A stretch of DNA of 48,439 nt, taken from NCBI GenBank assembly GCA_048550035.1, contig JBLYYQ010000086.1, positions 1-48,439 on the forward strand, in the 5' to 3' direction. Shown here piece by piece: positions 36,126 to 45,107 of this stretch (position 1 is the stretch's first letter; every line of letters begins with the position of its first letter). The translations under genes were made by a program, and so were the position numbers. Below the pieces are notes generated by a model. The model was not told the origin of the DNA and did no database searches. It saw only the letters and a list, made by a program, of their open reading frames with translations. The stretch is from JBLYYQ01 sp048550035 (lineage in GTDB: Bacteria > Nitrospinota_A > UBA7883 > JBLYYQ01).

Positions 36126-36871
36126 CAGGAATTATCTTGGCTCTTATTATTTAAAACTAGGCTAACTTTCTGTATCGCATTATAAAAGTGTTGCGCTAAC
36201 TGATCTAATTTTTCTTTATCACTAACTATTGTCGTTGCCCCACTATCTGCAAAATCTATCATCTCAACTATAATCGCTGCCGAGTTAATCTCTCCTAGAA
36301 ATAATCGGTTTGACTTCCTGACCACTATTTTATCATTTATACCATAAAATTGTGAGAGCTCTTCTTGAACAGTCGTTGCAAGTAGCCTTGAGCTTTCACT
36401 ATGCTTCCGATTTTGATAAGCAAATAGATCATCCCGGTCTAGCTTTGTAGCTACTGGTTTATCTATGAAAATTGTTAATGGTCTATTCAATCGCTGTTTG
36501 GCAGCTGCTAGATGTAGGGCTATATAAATATCTACTTTCGATCTGTTTGCTCGTGTTATTCTATCTAAAACCGAACTCTCTTCTTCTATATTGCGAACTA
36601 TAATAAACCTTAAATTGTCTTCTTGCCGAAGTTTGCTAACGATTAGGTTTGCAACCTTTAATGTAATATTTTTTTCTAAAAAACCAGCACTATCTGTTAC
36701 CCCTAGATCAGAGCCTCCATGTCCTGGATCAAGCGCTATTACTGTCGCATTACCTGTAGTTTGAAAAACAGTCGTAGAGAGTAATATTAATAAGATTGTT
36801 TGATAAAGAAATTTTATGCAAAAACTAGCTTTCCTATCAAACAGTAGATCACTTTTATCACTAGTAATCAT
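36125..36871 (-). CDS. N-acetylmuramoyl-L-alanine amidase (Amidase_3 family)
   Basis: 248 residues with an N-terminal hydrophobic signal/anchor (~18-42). The zinc amidase motifs are 'VIALDPGHGGSDLG' (His), 'FLEKNITL' (Glu), 'DIYIALHLAAAK' (His; SLHxNA is more usual) and 'AIIVEMIDF' (catalytic Glu). It cleaves the amide between MurNAc and the stem peptide. It lacks AMIN or peptidoglycan-binding repeats. It lies 8 bases after gyrB and overlaps the GerMN gene. Confidence 0.9.
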   Translation of the reverse strand: MITSDKSDLLFDRKASFCIKFLYQTILLILLSTTVFQTTGNATVIALDPGHGGSDLGVTDSAGFLEKNITLKVANLIVSKLRQEDNLRFIIVRNIEEESSVLDRITRANRSKVDIYIALHLAAAKQRLNRPLTIFIDKPVATKLDRDDLFAYQNRKHSESSRLLATTVQEELSQFYGINDKIVVRKSNRLFLGEINSAAIIVEMIDFADSGATTIVSDKEKLDQLAQHFYNAIQKVSLVLNNKSQDNS

Positions 36872-36879
36872 ATCAATAG

Positions 36880-39297
36880 TTAGATATCTAGGTTCCTTAC
36901 ATCTAACGCATGTTGCTGGATGAATTGACGACGGGGTTCAACCTCCTCTCCCATCAGTAGAGTAAATAGTCGATCAGATTCGATGGCGTCATCAATCCTG
37001 ACCTGTAATAACTTACGATTAGCTGGATCCATAGTTGTCTCCCACAATGGAGTCGGATTCATTTCGCCTAGACCCTTGTATCGTTGAATGACTACCCCTT
37101 CTCTTGAGATATCTTTTAACATCTCTACTAGTAGAAAGATTGAGTTAACCTCTTTTGGTTTAGCCGATCCATTATAGAGCTTATAGCAATCAGTTACATA
37201 TCGACTAATTTTCGTTTGAATCGCATGGAGCTTTTGATACTCAACATCTACTGTTATATCCCAGTCAATCTTAACAGTTCTACCTAAATCGGTGTTATAC
37301 CAGCTAATAGCAAATCCACCATGTTCTAACTCTTCAATGATCTCACTGTTGATTCCATCCTCTTTTAAATCGGTTACCAACTGCTCAAGATTTGAACGGT
37401 TTATGAAAAACTCTTTTTCTCTGGCACCAGCAGTTAGTAGTCGATCTATAACCTCGGTTTGAAAATATTTGCTGGCTAACCCTTCCTTTAATGCCAGATA
37501 CTCAATCATCGCCTCGATTAAATTTGCTAATTCTTGCCCCTCAACTTTTAGACTATCCTGATCTTTAATAATCTCGACAGTAATTCCCCGTAACCCTTCT
37601 TCTATCAGGTATTGATTAAGCTCTGTGTCATTAGAGATAAATTGCGATTTCCTATTACGCGATACTTTATAGAGTGGCGGTTGTGCGATATATAAAAATC
37701 CATGGCGGATTAACTCTTCCATCTGTCGATAGAAAAGGGTTAAAAGTAATATTCTAATATGGGAGCCATCAACATCAGCATCAGTCATGATAATGATCTT
37801 ATGATAGCGCAGTTTTTCAATATCAAAATCTGATGCTCCTGATCCTGCACCTAATGCTGTAAGCAATGTTGTAATCTCTTGGTTAGCTAACATCTTATCT
37901 AACCTTGCTTTCTCCACATTTAATATTTTTCCACGCAGAGGTAGTATCGCCTGAAATCTACGATCTCTCCCTTGCTTTGCAGAGCCTCCTGCAGAATCAC
38001 CCTCTACAATAAATAGTTCCGATTTTGCTGGGTCGCGCTCTTGGCAATCTGCTAGTTTGCCTGGCAATGTCGAAGTTTCTAGCGCACTTTTGCGCCTAGT
38101 TAAATCTCGCGCCCGCTTTGCTGCTTCCCTTGCTTGCGAAGCTATTATCGCCTTTTGTCCTATCGCTTTCGCCTCTTTCGGATGTTCTTCTAGCCATTCT
38201 GAGAGTGCTTGGTTAACGCTCTGTTGAACAAAACCTTGGACCTCTGAATTACCAAGCTTGCTTTTAGTCTGCCCTTCAAATTGAGGGTTTGCAAGTTTAA
38301 CCGAAAGAACGGCAGTTAATCCTTCACGGCAATCTTCACTTGAAAGTTGTTGGTTATCTTTTAAAAGGTTAACCTTCTTTGCATAACTATTTATCGACCT
38401 TGTTAACGCCGCTTTAAAACCTGCTAGGTGGGTTCCCCCTTCTTTAGTATGAATATTATTGGCAAATGAGAATATATCTTCTTTGAAACTATCGTTATAT
38501 AAAATCGCAGTCTCCATTGAGAGTTGATCTCCCTCTTGCGAAATATATAATGGAGGGGTAAAAAGGGTTTTCTTGTTACGATTTATATATTCTATAAAAG
38601 AGACTATCCCTCCTTCGTAATAAAAGTTGTGTGACTTGCCACTAATTTCATCTAGCATCAATATCCTCACTCCACGGTTCAGATATGATAATTCGCGGAT
38701 CCGCTCAGCTAGATAGTCAAAATTAAATTCAGAATGTTGGAAAGTTGTACTATCTGGCTTGAAATGGATCTTGGTCCCTGAAGCTGTTGTCTCTGATATC
38801 TTCTTTAAGGGGGCTACTGGCTCTCCTAACTCATATGATTGAGACCAGACAAAACCATCTCTTCTAATCTCTATATCAAATTTGGCACTCAATGCATTTA
38901 CAACCGAAACACCTACCCCATGCAGACCACCTGATACTTTATACGCATTGTTTTCAAACTTGCCTCCTGCATGGAGGGTCGTTAAGACTACCTGGGCAGC
39001 TGATACTTGCCCCTCCTTATGAAGGCTTACTGGGATGCCACGACCATTATCAGATACTGTGACCGAGTGGTCTTTATGTAATGTTAGCTCGATACTGTCA
39101 CAATAGCCTGCCATCGCTTCGTCAATTGAGTTGTCTATCACTTCAAAGACTAGATGGTGCAGACCTTTGAGCGCAGTATCACCTATATACATCGCAGGAC
39201 GTTTCCGAACTGCATCTAGACCTTCTAAGATCTTTATTGAGTCTGCAGTATAATCATTCTCTTCTATATTATCATTGTTGTTATCCACTACTATCAC
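36880..39297 (-). CDS. gyrB: DNA gyrase subunit B (long proteobacterial form)
   Basis: 805 residues. The GHKL ATPase has 'DNSIDEAMAGYCD', 'DNGRGIPV' and 'GGLHGVGVSVVNAL'; the transducer domain has 'HTKEGGTHLAGFKAALT'. The TOPRIM domain has 'ELFIVEGDSAGGSAKQGRDRRFQAILPLRGKILNVEKA' and 'MTDADVDGSHIRILLLTLFYR', and the tail is 'QRYKGLGEMNPTPLWETTMDP'. The ~165-residue insertion (~560-730) typical of proteobacterial GyrB is present. The start is GTG 39297 with no in-frame ATG nearby. The gene is separated from dnaA by two cytochrome genes rather than dnaN/recF. Confidence 0.97.
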   Translation of the reverse strand: MIVVDNNNDNIEENDYTADSIKILEGLDAVRKRPAMYIGDTALKGLHHLVFEVIDNSIDEAMAGYCDSIELTLHKDHSVTVSDNGRGIPVSLHKEGQVSAAQVVLTTLHAGGKFENNAYKVSGGLHGVGVSVVNALSAKFDIEIRRDGFVWSQSYELGEPVAPLKKISETTASGTKIHFKPDSTTFQHSEFNFDYLAERIRELSYLNRGVRILMLDEISGKSHNFYYEGGIVSFIEYINRNKKTLFTPPLYISQEGDQLSMETAILYNDSFKEDIFSFANNIHTKEGGTHLAGFKAALTRSINSYAKKVNLLKDNQQLSSEDCREGLTAVLSVKLANPQFEGQTKSKLGNSEVQGFVQQSVNQALSEWLEEHPKEAKAIGQKAIIASQAREAAKRARDLTRRKSALETSTLPGKLADCQERDPAKSELFIVEGDSAGGSAKQGRDRRFQAILPLRGKILNVEKARLDKMLANQEITTLLTALGAGSGASDFDIEKLRYHKIIIMTDADVDGSHIRILLLTLFYRQMEELIRHGFLYIAQPPLYKVSRNRKSQFISNDTELNQYLIEEGLRGITVEIIKDQDSLKVEGQELANLIEAMIEYLALKEGLASKYFQTEVIDRLLTAGAREKEFFINRSNLEQLVTDLKEDGINSEIIEELEHGGFAISWYNTDLGRTVKIDWDITVDVEYQKLHAIQTKISRYVTDCYKLYNGSAKPKEVNSIFLLVEMLKDISREGVVIQRYKGLGEMNPTPLWETTMDPANRKLLQVRIDDAIESDRLFTLLMGEEVEPRRQFIQQHALDVRNLDI

Positions 39298-39443
39298 CCA
39301 CTTTATTCTAAAATATAGTATTCTATCTTATTCCCACTTATAATTGAAGATAAATCTCGATTCTGCTATTGGAACTACTAAATTGAAAATTCGGGAGCTT
39401 TTAACTCAATCTGTTGACAATTTTAAGATTGTCACTCTGTAGG

Positions 39444-39483
39444 AATACTACTTACAAACAGATAGCTATTTATAAGTAGTATT
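39444..39483. repeat. 11-bp perfect inverted repeat across the NapC-like gene stop codon
   Basis: AATACTACTTA (39444-39454) and TAAGTAGTATT (39473-39483) enclose 18 bases that include the TAG stop. No T-run follows on the minus strand. It may be an RNA 3'-end stabiliser or a Rho-associated end. A shorter inverted repeat, TGACAAT/ATTGTCA (39415-39434), lies beside it. Confidence 0.45.
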
Positions 39484-40878
39484 GAGATTGCTCTCTAAAA
39501 TTTTGTTCCACTTCTTGGCTGGAATATTGTCTGCTATCATAGCATGGCATGAGTCACAACTTTGAGTGATATTATTACCATCTTTATCTTTCATCCGTTG
39601 ATTATGGCAACGATAGCAGCCTTCACCTTGAGCATCATGACCTAGATTATCTTTATAGGTCGACCAAGTTATATTCATATCCTTATAATAGTTAGCACTA
39701 ACCTCTTGTTCAATCAGCTTGCTACTCTCTTCAAGATCAATATTGGCTGTTGGCCACTCTACTTGCAATTTATTAGAAATATAGCTTTCCCTATCATCTC
39801 TATCAATAATTGCTGCATTTTCTATGATTGAGACTAGCTTCGGTTTCGCATATGGGAGCTCTTCACTAAACAACCCTTCAACTAAAAATTTATCTGCTAA
39901 ACTACCTGACTTCTTAAATGGATGTCCTGTTCTGTTGTGACAATCAATGCAGTTAAAACTTCTGATCGATCCTTTATTATCAGATGAACCATTACTACCT
40001 TCTAGTTCCCATCTCTTTAAATTACCATCTACTCGTGCCTCCACCCAACTAATCTTATTACCACTTTTATCATCGGCGTAGTATCTAATCTCTAAGTTGT
40101 CAGCTACATGAAAGTGAGGTCCTTGATCGCTACTACCTCCTATATCAAGTAAGACAGCAGATATCTTTTTTGAACTCTCTTTATCATTGCCAAAGCTAGT
40201 ATAAACATTCATCTTCTTATACATATCTTTTTCCAGCTTATGACAGTTTAGACATGTTTCACTAGTTGAAGGGATATCTGTAGTCGAGGTTAATATCGGT
40301 CTATCATAGTGCTTAAATAAAATCGATACTACCTGTAGCATCCCTCTACTCTTTGCTTCTACCATCCCTGCGACACCTTCTCCTACATGACAATCAACAC
40401 ATGGAACAGTAGAGTGAGGTCCAAGGTTATGCGCAACCGCTTGAGGTTCCATTACACTATGACAGGTCTCTCCACAAAACTTGGTCGAATCGGCAAAATT
40501 CATCGCCTCTATCCCACCTATAAATGCAACAGCTACAAAGATCAATGTCCCTGCTATAAGGATTGAAACTGTCTTATACTCTACTATATCAGATGGTTCA
40601 TCTAATATAATAGAATCCTTTGCTTCTTTATCCTTATAGAGAAAGTGGCTAACAGCTATCAATCCTAATCCTACTATAACTCCAAAAGGGAGCACCAAAA
40701 ATCCGATCGCACCAAAATAGGGATTTATCGATTTAGAACTCAAGAAATAAAGTAATAAGAAAATAGATAGTATTACTATAGAGCCTACTGTTAATATTGC
40801 ACCTATAGTCCGAAGCCAGTTATTAGTAAGCCATACTGCTAGATTAACAACTCCTCTCAACACAATATACTTTAACAT
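39466..40878 (-). CDS. NapC/NirT-like membrane-anchored multiheme cytochrome c (quinol dehydrogenase)
   Basis: 470 residues. Three or more N-terminal membrane segments (~20-125) precede a periplasmic heme domain. Heme sites in order are CGETCH (a C-x3-C-H site with 'SVMEPQAVAH', typical of NapC-like proteins), CVDCH ('STVPCVDCHVG'), CLNCH, CIDCH, CYRCH and CDSCH, about six in all. This exceeds the four of plain NapC/NrfH. It would draw electrons from (or pass them to) the quinone pool on behalf of the octaheme protein encoded 35 bases upstream. Identification to family is firm; direction of electron flow is inferred. Confidence 0.88.
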   Translation of the reverse strand: MLKYIVLRGVVNLAVWLTNNWLRTIGAILTVGSIVILSIFLLLYFLSSKSINPYFGAIGFLVLPFGVIVGLGLIAVSHFLYKDKEAKDSIILDEPSDIVEYKTVSILIAGTLIFVAVAFIGGIEAMNFADSTKFCGETCHSVMEPQAVAHNLGPHSTVPCVDCHVGEGVAGMVEAKSRGMLQVVSILFKHYDRPILTSTTDIPSTSETCLNCHKLEKDMYKKMNVYTSFGNDKESSKKISAVLLDIGGSSDQGPHFHVADNLEIRYYADDKSGNKISWVEARVDGNLKRWELEGSNGSSDNKGSIRSFNCIDCHNRTGHPFKKSGSLADKFLVEGLFSEELPYAKPKLVSIIENAAIIDRDDRESYISNKLQVEWPTANIDLEESSKLIEQEVSANYYKDMNITWSTYKDNLGHDAQGEGCYRCHNQRMKDKDGNNITQSCDSCHAMIADNIPAKKWNKILESNLNTTYK

Positions 40879-40913
40879 CGTAAGCCCCTATATCTCTATT
40901 TCAGTAAGTAAGT

Positions 40914-42287
40914 TTACTTTTTTACCTTTTTGACCCGTTCCCAAGGAGGTGTGAAAAGTGAGGAATAGCTCTTTTCCATTTTACCTGATTTTAACTCAGC
41001 CATAATCTCCTTTGTGCTAGCATTTCTATACCATTTATGCCAATCAGTCTTCAGTAATTTCTCTATATAGGCATTAGCTTCTTTGTCTTTTAGTTTCTCT
41101 ACTCCTGGGATAAACTTTACATAAAAATGTTTGGCTACATCATAAATCCCATGCCACCAAGTATAGTCAGGTCCTCCCATAGCAGCTCCCATTCTCGCTC
41201 GTCTACCTTCATGATGCCAGATTTCCCAATAGAGCCATTCAACATCATTTGTAAATTTATTTTGATTCTTAAATGATTTGTTCTTCTTTAAAATGGCCAT
41301 AATCTCTTTTGCCGGAATACCAAATTTTTGGTCATAGAGATTTACTACACCATCATATTGACTATAAAAACCTTCTATAAATCGTTGACCATGGCAGTTT
41401 TTGCAGACTGATATCATTTTTGCTCGCTTCGCTTTTGAATTTTTCTTTGGCTTGCTTACAGGGGGTCTTAGATTCCATGATAGTCTGTCTCCTACGTCAT
41501 GCGTTGATTGCATTGTAGAGGTTGCACTTAAATGACATGTAGCACAGGTTGGCGCATTAAAATAATCTTCGCCTACTATCCATTTCTTTCGATCCATATT
41601 CATTTTACCTGCTGCATGTGCATACCTATATGCAATTCCATGTTTACTCTCTTCGTAAATCTCTTTTTGAGGGTGATCTGGACCTAAGTGACATTTACCG
41701 CAGTTTTCTGGCTCACGGGATTGCTCTAGAGAAAATGCATGCCTACTATGACATGCTGAACATGATCCTTCAGACCCGTCAGGATTAACTCTACCAATCC
41801 CAGTATTAGGCCACGATTTCTTTGATAATTTATTTGGGCTCTTATTATCGATCTTAACAACACTTCCATGACACATTTCACACCCTGCTATAACTGCGGG
41901 TGAGCCGCCTACTACACCTGCTAAATAGTTATCTAATGAGTCTAAGATCCGACCTGCTTTTGCATGGTGAGACTTTTGTACCTCTTCCTCTTGCCTCTCA
42001 TGACAACGACCACAATCTTTTGGAGTTACTAATGTTGCTATCGTTAAACCTTCATGTTTGAACGCATCTACATCTGTTGCTCCTGCCTGATGACAAGAAT
42101 AACAGGTTACATTTTTTGATCCATGTTCTGATGTTGCCCATTGATTATAAAGACCTGGGGTCTCTCGCTTATGGCAGGTCATACATTTACCCTGAAGCTT
42201 CTCTACAGTTTCAGCCCTTCCTTCAGAAAATAATATGACAGTTGATATTATTAGTAAAAAAAAGATTTTTAAATAGCCTCTACACAT
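40914..42287 (-). CDS. Octaheme HAO-like cytochrome c
   Basis: 457 residues. A Sec signal (hydrophobic 'IFFLLIISTVILF' ending at 'GRA') is followed by eight CXXCH sites: CMTCH, CYSCH, CGRCH, CEMCH, CSACH, CGKCH, CATCH, CKNCH. A C-terminal helical region includes 'WLYWEIWHHEGRRARMGAAMGGPDYTWWHG', the pattern of the hydroxylamine-oxidoreductase-like octaheme family. There is no CXXCK site, which argues against the nitrite/tetrathionate reductases with lysine-ligated hemes. Family members oxidise hydroxylamine or hydrazine, or work in reverse as nitrite reductases. Which applies depends on the crosslinking Tyr, which I cannot assign. It lies upstream of the NapC-like partner, between dnaA and gyrB. 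Confidence 0.85.
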   Translation of the reverse strand: MCRGYLKIFFLLIISTVILFSEGRAETVEKLQGKCMTCHKRETPGLYNQWATSEHGSKNVTCYSCHQAGATDVDAFKHEGLTIATLVTPKDCGRCHERQEEEVQKSHHAKAGRILDSLDNYLAGVVGGSPAVIAGCEMCHGSVVKIDNKSPNKLSKKSWPNTGIGRVNPDGSEGSCSACHSRHAFSLEQSREPENCGKCHLGPDHPQKEIYEESKHGIAYRYAHAAGKMNMDRKKWIVGEDYFNAPTCATCHLSATSTMQSTHDVGDRLSWNLRPPVSKPKKNSKAKRAKMISVCKNCHGQRFIEGFYSQYDGVVNLYDQKFGIPAKEIMAILKKNKSFKNQNKFTNDVEWLYWEIWHHEGRRARMGAAMGGPDYTWWHGIYDVAKHFYVKFIPGVEKLKDKEANAYIEKLLKTDWHKWYRNASTKEIMAELKSGKMEKSYSSLFTPPWERVKKVKK

Positions 42288-42646
42288 TATCTCTCTCCAG
42301 AAAGTTTTACGATGTATAGAATTTTATTATTAGCTTATTTGAATTGCAACTCTTTTCTACACTTTTTATTTAAAAATGAATTATTTAGAATGAGTCTAAA
42401 CTTACGATAAGGCTGCTTTTAAGAAATTATAAACTATGTAGTTAAGTCTTATTAAGTTCTATTTATATATATAAATAATAGTAACAGTAGTTATGAAATA
42501 TCTGTTGATAAGTCATATTTTACATTCTAAAACAGTAGTTTACTTTATAAAGGATATATTAAGTTATTATAAAATGAGCGGACTATTAATTAGAATTGCT
42601 TATTTATCCACAGTTTAGCAAAGTTTTAAAGATGTTTATCCACAGT
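42288..42646. other. Candidate oriC: AT-rich non-coding stretch with DnaA boxes
   Basis: 359 bases without a gene, very AT-rich (for example a run of alternating A/T near 42460-42480). Two exact DnaA boxes TTATCCACA lie at 42604-42612 and 42636-42644, the second ending 2 bases from the dnaA stop codon. A weaker box TGTTGATAA lies at 42503-42511 on the other strand. This fits a replication origin directly downstream of dnaA. The promoter of the octaheme cytochrome gene may also lie here. Confidence 0.65.
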
Positions 42647-43981
42647 TTAAATACCTAATTCTAATTTAATCTTACTTATATGATTATAAAGCTCGGTATT
42701 AACTTCAATATTATTCTTTATTTTAGTTATTGCATGAATAACTGTTGTATGGTCTCTATTACCAAACATTTTACCTATTTCTGGTAATGAAAATCCTGTA
42801 TATTCTCGTGCAAGAAAAAATGCTATATGACGAGGAGTAGTAATCATTTTAGTTCTCTGTTTAGACTTTAAATCTGAGACCTTTACTTTAAAATAGTTAG
42901 CAACTACCTTTTGAATCTGTTCTATTGATATTGATCGATGGGTATCGTCATAAACACCTTTTAGAGTTTCCTTTGCCATCTCTATATCTATACTTCGACC
43001 AGTAAGAGATGCAAATGCCATAACTCTCGCTAATATACCTTCTAACTCTCTTATATTTGATCTTACCTTGTTAGCAAGAAATTGTGAAACTTCATCGTCG
43101 ATTTTAAATCCTTCTTTTTTTATTATATTTTTTACTATTGCAATTTTTATCTCTAATTCAGGTGGCTGTATATCAGATATTAATCCCCATGCAAATCTTG
43201 ACCGCAATCTCTCCTCTAAATTATTTATATCTTTTGGAAATTTATCTGATGAGAGTACTATCTGTTTTTTGAAATCAAACAGGGTATTAAATGTATGGAA
43301 AAACTCCTCTTGAGTCCGCTCTTTGCCTGATATAAATTGTATATCATCAACAAGTAGTAGATCTATACTCCTATATTTATTCCGAAATGAATTCATCTTG
43401 CCACGCTGCAACGAAGTAATTAGATCATTAACAAACTTTTCACTTGAGACATAGAGAACTCCTAATTCACTGTTTTTTTCGATTATTGCATTTCCGATAG
43501 CATGGAGCAGATGTGTTTTACCAAGCCCTACACCACCATAAATAAAAAGTGGATTGTATCTACTCCCAAGTTTTGATGCGACAGCCTTTGCAGATGCAAA
43601 ACAGAACTCATTCGACTTACCAACAACAAAATTATCAAATTTATAACGCTCATTTACAAAAGTAGGATCTTTTGCTTTAACAGCTACTTTTGGCTTTAAA
43701 ACTTCCTCTTTAGCTAAAACTTTCTTACTTTGTTTACGCTCAACTATAAGAAAATCAACCTCGATATTTTTACTTTTTATCAGCTCCTCTAATGTTGCTT
43801 TAATAAAATCTAGATAATGATCTCTGATCCACTCTACATAAAATTGAGATGGTACTTCTAAGACAATCTTTTTATCTTTTGATGAGACATATTTTATCGG
43901 CTCAATCCACGATTCATAATTAAATGGATTTATCTTCTCTTTGAGAGCAAGAAGACAATTGTCCCAGTTCTGTTTTAGCAT
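42647..43981 (-). CDS. dnaA: Chromosomal replication initiator protein DnaA
   Basis: A 444-residue full-length DnaA. Domain I is ~1-85 and a short linker follows. The AAA+ domain has 'YKFDNFVVGKSNEFCFASA', Walker A 'YGGVGLGKTHLLHAIGN', Walker B 'LLLVDDIQFISGKERTQEEFFHTFN' and sensor 'LEERLRSRFAWGL'. Domain IV has the DNA-binding signature 'GNRDHTTVIHAI'. It binds TTATCCACA boxes, two of which lie just past its 3' end. dnaN and recF are not adjacent; the Rrf2 gene lies upstream. Confidence 0.97.
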   Translation of the reverse strand: MLKQNWDNCLLALKEKINPFNYESWIEPIKYVSSKDKKIVLEVPSQFYVEWIRDHYLDFIKATLEELIKSKNIEVDFLIVERKQSKKVLAKEEVLKPKVAVKAKDPTFVNERYKFDNFVVGKSNEFCFASAKAVASKLGSRYNPLFIYGGVGLGKTHLLHAIGNAIIEKNSELGVLYVSSEKFVNDLITSLQRGKMNSFRNKYRSIDLLLVDDIQFISGKERTQEEFFHTFNTLFDFKKQIVLSSDKFPKDINNLEERLRSRFAWGLISDIQPPELEIKIAIVKNIIKKEGFKIDDEVSQFLANKVRSNIRELEGILARVMAFASLTGRSIDIEMAKETLKGVYDDTHRSISIEQIQKVVANYFKVKVSDLKSKQRTKMITTPRHIAFFLAREYTGFSLPEIGKMFGNRDHTTVIHAITKIKNNIEVNTELYNHISKIKLELGI

Positions 43982-44024
43982 TGAAAAGAGTTAACTAACC
44001 TTGAAATAGATTATAAAGGATTGC

Positions 44025-44052
44025 ATTATACCACCAATAACTAGTAGGTCAA
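44025..44052 (-). promoter_or_regulatory. Candidate sigma70-type promoter of dnaA
   Basis: On the minus strand TTGACC (44052-44047) and a perfect TATAAT (44030-44025) are 16 bases apart. They end ~44 bases before the dnaA ATG. Confidence 0.65.
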
Positions 44053-44106
44053 GATTTTCTATTCGACCTTACGATAGCCTAAACAATAGAAATTAAGTAC
44101 TACTAC

Positions 44107-44544
44107 TTACTTTCGAACAATATCAGTGTCAAAGATATCCCCTGTTAAGATATCCTCTATAGTTATTGAATAAAGTAAAGTTTCAAACTGTTTAAAAAGA
44201 TAAGACCATAGTCGTTGTGTCTTACATAGATATGATTTAGAACATGTCAATAACTCTTCAGATGTACTACATTCTGTAAGCTCCATTGATTCATCAACCG
44301 CCATAAAGATATCACCAATTGATATTTCTGACGGATCTTTTGTCAAAAGATAGCCTCCACCAGGTCCACGGACTGATTTTACTAACCCACCTTTTCGCAA
44401 TTTTAAAAAGAGCTGTTCTAAATAATGAAGAGATGTATTTTCGATCCTCGATATCTCAGCTAGCGATAGAGGTTTAGATTTATCTCTAGATGCCATGCAG
44501 ACTAACGCTTCAACAGCATAATGACCTTTAGAAGAGATTTTCAT
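44107..44544 (-). CDS. Rrf2-family transcriptional regulator with three clustered cysteines
   Basis: 145 residues. A winged helix-turn-helix of the IscR/CymR type: 'ISSKGHYAVEALVCMAS', 'SLAEISRIENTSLHYLEQLFLKLRKGGLVKSVRGPGGGYLL'. It is followed by Cys92, Cys101 and Cys107 ('ECSTSEELLTC', 'YLCKTQRLW'), arranged like the Fe-S ligands of IscR but with a wider first spacing. Rrf2 proteins sense Fe-S clusters or cysteine metabolism (IscR; CymR with CysK). As the last gene of the CysO-CysM operon, 1 base after tusA, it probably regulates that operon. A 6-bp inverted repeat (44094-44109) covers its stop codon. Confidence 0.9.
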   Translation of the reverse strand: MKISSKGHYAVEALVCMASRDKSKPLSLAEISRIENTSLHYLEQLFLKLRKGGLVKSVRGPGGGYLLTKDPSEISIGDIFMAVDESMELTECSTSEELLTCSKSYLCKTQRLWSYLFKQFETLLYSITIEDILTGDIFDTDIVRK

Positions 44545-44545
44545 A

Positions 44546-44785
44546 TTACTTTTTCTTTACATATATTTCCCACAAATTATTCCCAATCAGGTCAGGTCCT
44601 TTTACAATTTCGTGACCCTCATTTTGCAAACTCTTTGGGACATTGATACTAGCAGGTTGATGATCTAAGATAATTTTCAGAATTTCGCCTGAGTTTATAG
44701 ACTCAATCTTTAACTTTGACTCTACAAATGTATAAGGACAGACTTCACCTTGTATATCTATAGTATGATCTGCTTTGATATCCAT
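44546..44785 (-). CDS. TusA-family sulfurtransferase
   Basis: 79 residues, normal for the family. 'TIDIQGEVCPYTFVESKLKIESINSGEILKIILDHQPASINVPKSL' carries the persulfide-forming Cys16 in the CPxT motif and the two-layer fold characteristic of TusA/SirA proteins. TusA accepts sulfane sulfur and hands it to DsrE-type partners, three of which (E-, F- and H-like) are in this same operon. It is 31 bases after the DsrH-like gene. Confidence 0.92.
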   Translation of the reverse strand: MDIKADHTIDIQGEVCPYTFVESKLKIESINSGEILKIILDHQPASINVPKSLQNEGHEIVKGPDLIGNNLWEIYVKKK

Positions 44786-44816
44786 AACACTCCTTTAATA
44801 AGAGATAGTAAAACTA

Positions 44817-45101
44817 CTAATATGTAATAACTGCTCCAGACTTCTCAAGTAGATCGATAAAATTGCCATAATCAAATTTTTCAAAACTAGAATCGATCTT
44901 CCGGTTGGCAATGGCACTTTTTAAGACATAAATTTTTTTATTTTTTAACGAACATTTAAGCTTACTTTCAAAATCATCTTCTCTCCAATACGAGCCATTT
45001 TGAGCAAGTACAATATTTGCCGATGCATCAAAATAGATCTTAAGCTTATCAATGACCGCTTCATCTGGGGTTTTAGTCAAAAATAGGATTCCATTACCCA
45101 T
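44817..45101 (-). CDS. DsrH/TusB-like protein
   Basis: 94 residues: 'ILFLTKTPDEAVIDKLK', 'NIVLAQNGSYW', 'KIYVLKSAIANRKID' and 'DYGNFIDLLEKSGAVITY' follow the strand order of DsrH/TusB (start with a 'KSP'-like turn, 'DGVY'-like loop, final aromatic). Its only cysteine (~residue 50) is not at the usual DsrH position, so it may be structural. It follows cysM by 6 bases. Identity is moderately supported. Confidence 0.65.
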   Translation of the reverse strand: MGNGILFLTKTPDEAVIDKLKIYFDASANIVLAQNGSYWREDDFESKLKCSLKNKKIYVLKSAIANRKIDSSFEKFDYGNFIDLLEKSGAVITY

Positions 45102-45107
45102 AATTAT

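Noticed and set aside
40914..42287. Octaheme tetrathionate or nitrite reductase with a lysine-ligated heme
   Set aside because: All eight sites are CXXCH and no CXXCK was seen; the C-terminal pattern fits HAO-like proteins.
43982..44106. Second origin element upstream of dnaA
   Set aside because: No DnaA box found there; the stretch is explained by a sigma70-type promoter and the Rrf2 gene end.
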